Shown: positions 25,067 to 32,728 of the stretch, piece by piece
Layout: each line of letters begins with the position of its first letter
Position numbering within the stretch: position 1 is the first letter of the stretch
Assembly (NCBI GenBank): GCA_035376985.1
Contig: DAOSSA010000006.1
Span: 48,804-112,803, forward strand
Source of the DNA: Brevifilum sp029548365
GTDB lineage: Bacteria; Chloroflexota; Anaerolineae; Anaerolineales; Anaerolineaceae
Direction: 5' to 3'
Length of the DNA stretch: 64,000 nt
Program-made: the position numbers and the translations under genes
The notes under the pieces: model-generated
Databases searched by the model: none
The model's input: only the letters and a program-made list of their open reading frames with translations
Told to the model about the DNA's origin: nothing

Positions 25067-25618
25067 ATGGATCGACACATTACGACGTTTCCAGCGCCCC
25101 AAACCGGCAAAATCTCCCTGGTGGTCGCCCCGCGGGCCGTCGTGGGAAGCTTGATGACCATACTGGCGACCCTGGCGCTGCGCGGGCAGGTGACCGTCAT
25201 CGACAGTGGCAATTGCTTCGATGCTTACACCCTGGCCCGTGCCCTGCGGGCACACACCCACCAGATTGATGCCGCACTCAAACGGGTGTTGCTCTCGCGA
25301 GCCTTCACCTGCTACCAAGTGCTCGCCATGCTGGCAGAGCTACCCATGGACGACACGCCCGTCATCGTCCTGGACCTGCTGTCCACCTTCCTGGATGAAA
25401 GCGTGAATCTCAACAAGCGTCTGCGCCTGCTGGATAGCAGCCTGAACCTGCTCCGGCGCATTAGCCAGGACGCACCGGTCGCCATCTGGGCGCGGACGCG
25501 CACAAGCGCAGTTACCAGCGAAGACCAGCGCTTGCTACTCCCCCTGCTCGAGATCGCCCACGATATCTGGGAACTGCAGGCCCCGGAAACACCCATCCAC
25601 CAATTACCCTTATTCTAA
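25067..25618 (+). CDS. RadA/RecA-like protein lacking a Walker A motif
   Basis: A 183-residue protein with the strand order of a RadA/Rad51 core. VTVIDSGNCFDAYTLARAL corresponds to the RadA segment with YIDTEGTF, LLSRAFTCYQVLAMLAEL to the VARAF helix, and PVIVLDLLSTFLDE to Walker B with the following Ser/Thr loop. The Walker A position reads VVAPRAVVGSL and has no GKT/GKS, so ATP hydrolysis is unlikely. There is no Shine-Dalgarno at the ATG. By analogy with ImuA and with RadA paralogues it could recruit a polymerase to damaged or recombining DNA. That role is inference; the fold assignment is moderate. Confidence 0.65.
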   Translation: MDRHITTFPAPQTGKISLVVAPRAVVGSLMTILATLALRGQVTVIDSGNCFDAYTLARALRAHTHQIDAALKRVLLSRAFTCYQVLAMLAELPMDDTPVIVLDLLSTFLDESVNLNKRLRLLDSSLNLLRRISQDAPVAIWARTRTSAVTSEDQRLLLPLLEIAHDIWELQAPETPIHQLPLF

Positions 25619-25648
25619 TAGCTATACCGATCACACAAGGAGAACCCT

Positions 25649-25912
25649 ATGGGACGCACACTCCCCTCAGCTACCCAACTCATGCACCAGGAAGAAGCCG
25701 CTCTGGCCCGCTTCCGCCGCGCCCTGCGCCGGGGCGATCAACTCGTCTTCGATGACCTGTTCACCGCCGCTCAAAAGCACATCTCAGCTACAGCCTATGC
25801 CGCTCACGCACTGCCCTTTGAAACCTTCCTGATGGCCATGCTCCTCGAGGAACACAAAGAAGTCATGCGCCTGCGCGAAATCGTCGCAACGCTTGAGTCC
25901 ATGCATGCCTGA
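25649..25912 (+). CDS. Small helical protein of the polymerase cassette
   Basis: An 87-residue protein preceded by AAGGAG 6 nt before the ATG. It is predicted to be all-helical and rich in Ala, Arg and Glu (HQEEAALARFRRALRRGD; MLLEEHKEVMRLREIVATLE). No family is recognised. The stop codon overlaps the polymerase start (ATGCATGCCTGA), so the two are translationally coupled. It probably functions with the polymerase, for example as a small accessory subunit. Confidence 0.7.
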   Translation: MGRTLPSATQLMHQEEAALARFRRALRRGDQLVFDDLFTAAQKHISATAYAAHALPFETFLMAMLLEEHKEVMRLREIVATLESMHA

Positions 25913-28220
25913 GTTTACCGGCTGGCTGCTCGACCTGTTCGAGGACCCGCGTGAAGGCCTGGTGCTGTATTTTATCGATGAGCAGGGGCCGCGCTGGCGC
26001 CTCTGGCATTCCTTCCCGGTCACCTTTTATGCGCTGGGTGAAGGCGCCCAACTGCGTGCCCTCTGGCAGAACCTCGGCAGCCGTCCGCACGAGATCAGCC
26101 TCAGCCGGACACAGCGCATGGACGTGTTTAAACGCAGACCGGTGAGCGCGCTGGGTGTCACCGTTAAAAATCCCTACGAGGCGCGCAAAATCTTTCAGCA
26201 AACCGCCAACCGTTTCCCCAACCTGGAATACGCCGACGCCGACCTGCAGATTTCCCTGCGCTTTGCCTCCGATACAGGTGCCTTCCCATTGGCGCGCTGT
26301 CGCGTCGTCGCCGATGAGGCTCATCAACTGATCGAGATCAAAGTCCTGGAGGATGCCTGGACATTAAAGCCGCAACCCATTCCCCTGCGCGTGATGACCC
26401 TGACGCCGGACGTCGCCCCGCATCACGCTGTCCCGCGAAGCTTGCTGGTCGAGGTCGCAGGCGAAACCTACCGCTTTGATCTGGCCACCCCCCGCCCTCT
26501 GCTGGCCAACCTGCGGGCACTGATCCAACGCCATGACCCCGACCTGCTGCTGACGGATTACGGTGACACCTGGCTCTTGCCGCAATTGCTGCACAATTCT
26601 GATAAATACCATATTCCCCTGGGCTTGAACCGCGAACCCGGGCGGGGAACCCGCTGGCAGGAGGAGCGCACCTATTTCTCCTACGGGCAGATCGTCTATC
26701 GCGGCCAGCAGATCCACCTGTTTGGGCGCTGCCACATCGACCGCCAGAATGCCGTTCTGTGGAAGGATTATGCCCTGGAAGGGACCATCGAAGTCAGCCG
26801 GGTGACCGCCCTGTCCCTGCAGACCGCTGCACGTGTTTCGCCCGGTACCGGCATCTCATCCATCGAGATGCTCACCGCCCTGCGGGAGGGCATCCTCGTG
26901 CCTTGGCAAAAGCAGCAGGCGGAGATGCTCAAACCGGCTGCCGACCTGTTTTCTGCGGATCAGGGCGGGCTGGTTTATCAACCCAAAATCGGCGTGCACA
27001 AAAACGTGGCCGAAATTGACTTCGTCTCCCTGTACCCGGCTATCATGGTGCACTTCAACATCTCGCCGGAGACAATCCTGCCCGACCCTGCAGGAGATAA
27101 CCTGGTCCCCGCCCTGGGGCTGTCCATCGACGCCAGCCATGAGGGACTGATCCCCAAGGCGCTGCGACCGCTACTGGAAAAACGCATCGAGATAAAAAAA
27201 CACCTGGCCAGCGCCCCCCCTTGGGACCCCTACCGAAAAAGCTTTAAAAACCGTTCATCAGCACTGAAGTGGCTGCTGGTGACCTGTTTTGGCTACCTAG
27301 GCTACAAAAATGCGCGCTTCGGACGTATTGAAGCCCACCAGGCCGTCACTGCCTACGGTCGCGAGGCGCTTCTGCGCGCCAAAGAGGCCGCAGAGGACCT
27401 GGGCTATGAGGTTATTCAGCTTTATGTGGATGGGTTATGGGTGCATCACCCTGAAAAAACACAACCCGAGGAGATCCAGCCCCTGCTGCTGGAAATCCAG
27501 GGACGCACCGGTTTGCCCATCTCCCTGGATGGAATCTATCGCTGGGTGGTGTTCGTTGGCTCGCGCCAGAACAAACAACGCCCGGTCGCCAACCGTTATT
27601 TTGGCGTCTTCCAGGATGGAACGCTCAAGGTGCGCGGCATTGACGCCCGCCGGCATGACAGCACACCCTTTGTTTCCGAAGCGCAAATGCACCTGCTGGA
27701 ATTGCTCGCCAATGTACACAATCCGGAATCTGCGCTCCCGGAAGCCATCGCATTTCTGAAAAGCCGGTTGGGGGCGCTACGCAATGGGGAGGTCAGACTG
27801 GCGGACCTCCTCGTCCGGCAGCGTTTGGGGCGCAAAATGGAAGCCTACCGCACGCTCCCCCCCGCCGCGCGCGCGGTGCAACAGCTTAATACGGTGGGTA
27901 AGACGCTCCGCCCCGGTCAACGGGTGCCTTTTCTTTACACACTGGGAAAGCCGGGTGTCTTGGCCTGGGACCTGCCCCAAAAGCCCAACCCGCGCACGGT
28001 AGATGTCGCTCGCTACCAGCGCCTGCTCCTGCGGGCAGCGGGTATTGTGCTTGAGTCCTGGGGGCTGGATGAGGAAAAGCTGACTGAAAAGGTCGTCACC
28101 GAGCTCAGCCAGTTGCAGTTACCGCCTCCGTCCCAGCAGCACCCGCTCGAGCACCGCCGCGATATTCCAGGCGTCATCAACCCCGCGGTGCAGCGAGCCC
28201 TCAAAGGTCAACCCCAATAA
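25905..28220 (+). CDS. Divergent family-B DNA polymerase (PolB2-like)
   Basis: A protein of about 771 residues. I use the ATG at 25905, 8 bp inside the preceding gene; the in-frame TTG at 25893 has no support. The polymerase part is family B: motif A DFVSLYPAI with Asp372, motif B region LKWLLVTCFGYLGY (454-467) with the usual Asn-Ser altered, and motif C YVDGLWV with Asp509 but Leu511 where YxDTD has its second Asp. The N-terminal exonuclease-like region lacks the DxE of exo I (RVMTLTPDV) and the normal exo II (TDYGDTWLLPQL), so proofreading should be absent. These features recall PolB2-type polymerases linked to lesion bypass. The 3' end overlaps the convergent exonuclease gene by about 100 bp. 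It could be an error-prone polymerase, or a structural non-catalytic subunit. Confidence 0.8.
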   Translation: MPEFTGWLLDLFEDPREGLVLYFIDEQGPRWRLWHSFPVTFYALGEGAQLRALWQNLGSRPHEISLSRTQRMDVFKRRPVSALGVTVKNPYEARKIFQQTANRFPNLEYADADLQISLRFASDTGAFPLARCRVVADEAHQLIEIKVLEDAWTLKPQPIPLRVMTLTPDVAPHHAVPRSLLVEVAGETYRFDLATPRPLLANLRALIQRHDPDLLLTDYGDTWLLPQLLHNSDKYHIPLGLNREPGRGTRWQEERTYFSYGQIVYRGQQIHLFGRCHIDRQNAVLWKDYALEGTIEVSRVTALSLQTAARVSPGTGISSIEMLTALREGILVPWQKQQAEMLKPAADLFSADQGGLVYQPKIGVHKNVAEIDFVSLYPAIMVHFNISPETILPDPAGDNLVPALGLSIDASHEGLIPKALRPLLEKRIEIKKHLASAPPWDPYRKSFKNRSSALKWLLVTCFGYLGYKNARFGRIEAHQAVTAYGREALLRAKEAAEDLGYEVIQLYVDGLWVHHPEKTQPEEIQPLLLEIQGRTGLPISLDGIYRWVVFVGSRQNKQRPVANRYFGVFQDGTLKVRGIDARRHDSTPFVSEAQMHLLELLANVHNPESALPEAIAFLKSRLGALRNGEVRLADLLVRQRLGRKMEAYRTLPPAARAVQQLNTVGKTLRPGQRVPFLYTLGKPGVLAWDLPQKPNPRTVDVARYQRLLLRAAGIVLESWGLDEEKLTEKVVTELSQLQLPPPSQQHPLEHRRDIPGVINPAVQRALKGQPQ

Positions 28221-28673
28221 ACTGCACCCGCGCTGCAATCCAACCTCTCTTTTCAACCCGAGCTGCAAAGCCAGCAGATTTTTGACGTTGATGTGCGAAC
28301 GCCCAAAAGGGTACGGGATGTCCCACGCCTCACACTGCTTAATAAATTGTAGGCGGTCGTAATCGCCGAAGCTGGCCCACGTCCGTTGGTGAGCACGATA
28401 TTCTTCACCTAAAACCGCACATGCTTCCGCAAAAGACAACCCATCATCCAGCATCTCCGGGGTGATGGTGGTCAATTGAATGCAATACTCACTCAGCGTT
28501 GAACGCTGTGGCTTAACCATGATCGCCCGGCGCGCTGAGCGTTCACCACTGCTGACGTCCAGCATACATAAGCCAATCTCAATAATTTCGCTGCTTTGCC
28601 CTGCTGGAGGATCGCCCTCCCAGCAGGTTGCCTCTACATCAATTACCAGAATCTGATCAAGCGCCAATGCCAT
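28119..28673 (-). CDS. DEDDh 3'-5' exonuclease
   Basis: A 184-residue exonuclease. Exo I is VIDVEATCW (Asp12, Glu14), exo II is around FGDYDRLQF, and exo III is LHRGVDDAW with the His and Asp of the DEDDh subclass. It resembles KapD/ERI-1-type exonucleases of RNA or DNA 3' ends. Its last 100 bp overlap the 3' end of the convergent polymerase gene, so both ends are coding on both strands. It could trim or proofread for the exonuclease-deficient polymerase, but opposite transcription makes this only a suggestion. Confidence 0.88.
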   Translation of the reverse strand: MALALDQILVIDVEATCWEGDPPAGQSSEIIEIGLCMLDVSSGERSARRAIMVKPQRSTLSEYCIQLTTITPEMLDDGLSFAEACAVLGEEYRAHQRTWASFGDYDRLQFIKQCEAWDIPYPFGRSHINVKNLLALQLGLKREVGLQRGCSLLGLTFEGSLHRGVDDAWNIAAVLERVLLGRRR

Positions 28674-28697
28674 CGCCTACTATCCCTTCTTTCTGCG

Positions 28698-29189
28698 TTA
28701 AATCTTGATAAATTCTACATCTCCGGTGAGTAAATTTGCAATGCAAAAAGAACGGGGCTCTTTGCCCAAACCACCCAGCGCGCCGGGGTTGACAATCCGT
28801 ACCCCGTGGATAATCTCATCCCGTTTCAGGTGTGTGTGTCCGTGGAAAACCCACTTATACCGCTGACTGCTCACCAGGTCCATCAGCTTGCCCTCAATAT
28901 GGCTGTGCGTCGCCGCAATCGGAACGCCTCCCAGCGCACCGGTGAACACCAAACCGGCATAATTATCCTTGCCTAACTTTTCAAACCGTTTTTTGATGGC
29001 GTTGGAAACATGATCCATATTGCCATAGGTAAAAATCGTCCGAAAACCGACAAAATGCGAGACCATCTCCAGCCCGGTCAGGTCTCCGCAGTGGATCACC
29101 GTATCAATTTGTTGTTCACGACAAATTTCCAGTACAGCTAATAGATTAGCCAGGTTATCATGTGTGTCAGAAAGAACGCCGATTTTCAT
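28698..29189 (-). CDS. YfcE/MJ0936-family phosphodiesterase
   Basis: A 163-residue calcineurin-like phosphoesterase of the YfcE type. Metal ligands are visible in order: SDTHDN (N-terminus), HCGDLTG, YGNMDH, ATHSHIEG and FHGHTHLKR. Such enzymes cleave phosphodiesters with Mn(II) and their natural substrates are usually unknown. It lies 24 bp upstream of the exonuclease gene on the same strand, so the two are probably cotranscribed. Length is normal. Confidence 0.92.
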   Translation of the reverse strand: MKIGVLSDTHDNLANLLAVLEICREQQIDTVIHCGDLTGLEMVSHFVGFRTIFTYGNMDHVSNAIKKRFEKLGKDNYAGLVFTGALGGVPIAATHSHIEGKLMDLVSSQRYKWVFHGHTHLKRDEIIHGVRIVNPGALGGLGKEPRSFCIANLLTGDVEFIKI

Positions 29190-29404
29190 TAATTTCTACC
29201 TCCAATCACCCCATAAATTATACGCTATCATTCCCGATCGCTGCCCAGAAACCGCCTGAAAAACCATTATTGATATTTTATGAAATGTCGCTATGTGGTA
29301 AAATTGAATCAATACATGATTAATTGGTTTTCATAGCCTGATTTATTCAGCAGTACTATCGCATCTATTAAAGCTGCCAGAAACGCAGCATCAAGGCAGA
29401 GATT

Positions 29405-30340
29405 ATGACATCCTCATTACAAGCTGGAATCAACGCAGCCAAAGCCGGACGCATGCAAGAAGCCCTGGAGCATTTGAAAGATGCCATTATTGAAGAACCG
29501 CAAAATGCTGATGTCTGGGTTTGGATCGCTGCCATAATTGATGACACAAACAAACAGGCAATCTTCCTGGAAAAAGCGCTTGAGATCGATCCCCACAACA
29601 TTCCTGCCCAACGCGGCCTTGCATACCTGGAAAAACGACGGCGCGATGAAGCCAGCGTAAGCGGTGAACACCTCTCTGATTACACCCGACCAATCTCGCC
29701 CTTCCCACATGGCGTGAAACAACCTGCCCCTGTACAGCCTGTGCAAGAGCCTCAACCCACCATTGTTGAGTTAGGATTTATAGCAGAAGCTGATCACAAA
29801 AAATCCGTGGAAGAAATTCTCGAAATAGAGCAAAAAGCCAATGGGTCGAAATTAACCGCGGTTGAAGTCGGGTTGCTGGGAATTGTTGCACTCGTGTTTT
29901 GTTTTATTGGCCTGCTGGCAGCCAGCGCACTCTTCAACTTTGATCTGCCTCTGGGAAATATATTCGGAGAACGTTCAGCGATAACGTCCGCTCCTCCCTA
30001 TGCAGGCGTTTTTTTGTATGAAGATAATAAGTTTTATGATATAACGCAGCACGAAGGCCTGCCTACCCAACTTTCAGGGATCCCTACCAGTGGGAGTGAT
30101 ATCCCCCTGGTTGTTCTTTACGAAACCCATGCAGACCGCAACCAGATGAAACTGATTTTCGAAACCGGCGCGTATATCCCCATTCGGGGAAAAGCCGGCC
30201 CGGATGGGGCTGTTGTGATCATGCCTGAGCAAGCACTGCAGCCCGGGCTGTATTGCTTTCAGCAGCTAAACTCGACAGAAGCTTCTCAGGAAGCCTTTTA
30301 CTGGTGTTTTATTGTTGATGTATCGATTGTTTTAGATTGA
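29405..30340 (+). CDS. TPR-containing single-pass membrane protein
   Basis: A 311-residue protein with two N-terminal TPR-like units (SLQAGINAAKAGRMQEALEH, then DPHNIPAQRGLAYLEKRRRD) over about residues 4-80, a linker rich in Pro and Gln, one membrane segment (about 157-180, VGLLGIVALVFCFIGLLAA) and an external domain of about 130 residues with no recognised family. The topology would put the TPRs in the cytoplasm. A weak -10 (TAAAAT) lies around 29297. The function is unknown. It is not linked in an obvious operon to its neighbours. Confidence 0.75.
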   Translation: MTSSLQAGINAAKAGRMQEALEHLKDAIIEEPQNADVWVWIAAIIDDTNKQAIFLEKALEIDPHNIPAQRGLAYLEKRRRDEASVSGEHLSDYTRPISPFPHGVKQPAPVQPVQEPQPTIVELGFIAEADHKKSVEEILEIEQKANGSKLTAVEVGLLGIVALVFCFIGLLAASALFNFDLPLGNIFGERSAITSAPPYAGVFLYEDNKFYDITQHEGLPTQLSGIPTSGSDIPLVVLYETHADRNQMKLIFETGAYIPIRGKAGPDGAVVIMPEQALQPGLYCFQQLNSTEASQEAFYWCFIVDVSIVLD

Positions 30341-30453
30341 GCCTCACAATGGTGACAGTCGGGCTCATAATTCATGAAGATTCTCAGCTAAACTTGATAA
30401 TTAAATAATTTATAATCATGCCGTTAACAAACAACTGCATTTAGAAGGTGTCT

Positions 30454-32721
30454 ATGGCTGAACACATAATTCTTGCTGAAAATTATATTGCCCCCGAAAC
30501 AAAGAGGTTCATCGTCCATGCACCGGTGATTGCTAAAAAAGGCAAACCCGGACAATTTGTGATCATTCGAGTTTCAGACCGTGGCGAACGTATCCCGTTG
30601 ACCATCGTCGATTCGGACGTTGATGCCGGTACGATCACCCTCATCGTTCAGGGCATCGGCAAATCAACCCGTGACATTAACCAACTCGAAGTCGGTGATA
30701 ACATTCAGGACCTGGTTGGCCCTCTGGGTAACCCATCGCCAATTGATTATTTTGGTCATGTGGTTGTAATTGGAGGTGGTGTCGGCACAGCGGTCAGTTT
30801 CCCACAAGCAAAGGCCCTTAAAGCAGCCGGAAATCGAGTTACAGCCATCATTGGCGCCCGTACCATGAATTTGGTCATCCTGGAGGATGAACTGGCTGAA
30901 TTCGCAGATAAAGTCTTAGTATGTACTGACGACGGTAGTTACGGCAGAAATGGGTTTGTCACCGATGAACTTAATACTTTGCTTGATAGCGGCGAGCAGA
31001 TCGATTATGTATTAACTGTTGGTCCATTGGCTATGATGCGTGCAGTTGCTGAAATGACCCGACCATACGGTATTAAAACCGTCGCCAGTTTGAACTCGAT
31101 CATGGTCGATGGTACCGGGATGTGCGGAGGATGCCGGGTCTCAGTGGGAGACACAACGAAATTTGCTTGTGTGGACGGTCCAGATTTTGATGCCCACCTG
31201 GTCGATTTCGATTCGCTGATGAAACGAAACCTGGCTTATATCCATGAAGAGCAGTGTGCCCTTGAGGAGGCAGCCCAGGAGATTGAACAGGCTAACCGTA
31301 GAGAAATCCGAAAGATCCCGCGCCAGCCGATGCCTGCCAGGGAACCTGAAGAACGGGTTAAGGATTTTATTGAAGTCAATCTCGGATTTACTGAAACACT
31401 GGCTTTATTAGAAGCGCAACGCTGTTTGGAATGTAAAAACCAGCCCTGCGTGGAAGGTTGCCCTGTCGGGGTAAAAATCCCTGACTTCATTCGCCTGATC
31501 AAGGAGCGAGATTATATTGCTTCCTCAAAGAAATATAAAGAGAATAATGTGCTGGCAGCTGTGTGTGGCCGCGTTTGTCCACAATCCGATCAGTGCGAAG
31601 GCGCCTGTATTCTTACCAAGCGTGGCGAAGCCGTAGCGATTGGCGCCCTCGTTCGTTTCGTCACCGATTATGAACGTGTCCACGGTAACTTAACCCCGGA
31701 GCCCTTCCCCTTCCAACAGAAGACCGGTAAAAAGGTCGCCATTATCGGTTCCGGTCCGGCTGGGCTCGCCTGCGCGGGAGATCTGATTCGTATGGGTCAT
31801 GCAGTCACCGTTTTCGAAGCCTACCACGAGTATGGCGGTGTGTTGACCTACGGCATTCCAGAATTCCGCCTGCCAAAAGCGATTGTTCGGGAAGAGGTAG
31901 AGGGCCTGGCCGCACTGGGAGTGGAATTCAAACCCAACATTGTCATCGGGGTAACTTACACGATTGATGAATTGATGGAAGAAGAAGGCTACCAGGCAGT
32001 CTTTGTCGGTGTCGGCGCAGGATTGCCTTATTTTATGAACATCCCAGGGGAAAACCTGGTCGGAGTCTACTCTGCCAATGAATTTTTAACCCGCGTCAAC
32101 CTGATGAAAGCCTACGAATTTCCCAAATCCGATACTCCCGTAATTGACTGCCTGGGTAAGCGTGTGGCTGTGATCGGCGGCGGCAACACTGCCCTGGATT
32201 CAGCGCGGGTCGCCCTGCGGCTGGGTGCCTCCCAAAGCAGCATCATCTATCGCCGGACAGACAAAGAAATGCCCGCCAGGCTGGAAGAAATCAAACATGC
32301 AAAAGATGAACACATCGACTTCCAATTCCTCCAGGCACCGGTCGAATACATCGGTGATGAAGGAGGCTGGCTGAAGGCGATGCGCCTGATCCGCATGGAG
32401 CTCGGCGAACCCGATCAATCCGGTCGCAGGAGCCCTGTCCCGATTGAAGGGTCTGAATACGAAGTCCCAGTTAACCTGGTTATCGTCGCCATCGGCAACG
32501 GCTCCAACCCGATCATTCAACGCACCACGCATGACCTGAACTTCAACCGTTGGGGCAATATCATTGTTGATGAAGAGACCATGGCTACTAGCAAACCTGG
32601 CGTGTTTGCCGGGGGAGATATCGTCACCGGCGGTGCAACTGTGATTTTAGCGATGGGCGCTGGGCGTAAAGCGGCCCACTCAATCGATGCGTATTTACAA
32701 TCCTCTGACGGGAGTAAATAA
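30454..32721 (+). CDS. Fused NfnA-NfnB-like ferredoxin:NADP oxidoreductase
   Basis: A protein of about 755 residues in which both subunits of NADH-dependent reduced ferredoxin:NADP+ oxidoreductase are fused. Residues 1-280 form the NfnA-like part (FAD domain with RIPLTIVD, NAD domain, and a [2Fe-2S] site CGGCRVSVGDTTKFAC). Residues from about 290 form the NfnB/GltD-like part with two [4Fe-4S] motifs (CLECKNQPCVEGCPVG; CGRVCPQSDQCEGAC), an FAD Rossmann motif (VAIIGSGPAGLACAG) and an NADPH motif (VAVIGGGNTALDSA). The enzyme balances NADH, NADPH and ferredoxin by flavin-based electron bifurcation in anaerobes. The start is ATG 30454 after AGAAGGTG. A glutamate synthase small-subunit role is the main alternative. 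Confidence 0.88.
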   Translation: MAEHIILAENYIAPETKRFIVHAPVIAKKGKPGQFVIIRVSDRGERIPLTIVDSDVDAGTITLIVQGIGKSTRDINQLEVGDNIQDLVGPLGNPSPIDYFGHVVVIGGGVGTAVSFPQAKALKAAGNRVTAIIGARTMNLVILEDELAEFADKVLVCTDDGSYGRNGFVTDELNTLLDSGEQIDYVLTVGPLAMMRAVAEMTRPYGIKTVASLNSIMVDGTGMCGGCRVSVGDTTKFACVDGPDFDAHLVDFDSLMKRNLAYIHEEQCALEEAAQEIEQANRREIRKIPRQPMPAREPEERVKDFIEVNLGFTETLALLEAQRCLECKNQPCVEGCPVGVKIPDFIRLIKERDYIASSKKYKENNVLAAVCGRVCPQSDQCEGACILTKRGEAVAIGALVRFVTDYERVHGNLTPEPFPFQQKTGKKVAIIGSGPAGLACAGDLIRMGHAVTVFEAYHEYGGVLTYGIPEFRLPKAIVREEVEGLAALGVEFKPNIVIGVTYTIDELMEEEGYQAVFVGVGAGLPYFMNIPGENLVGVYSANEFLTRVNLMKAYEFPKSDTPVIDCLGKRVAVIGGGNTALDSARVALRLGASQSSIIYRRTDKEMPARLEEIKHAKDEHIDFQFLQAPVEYIGDEGGWLKAMRLIRMELGEPDQSGRRSPVPIEGSEYEVPVNLVIVAIGNGSNPIIQRTTHDLNFNRWGNIIVDEETMATSKPGVFAGGDIVTGGATVILAMGAGRKAAHSIDAYLQSSDGSK

Positions 32722-32728
32722 AACTATA

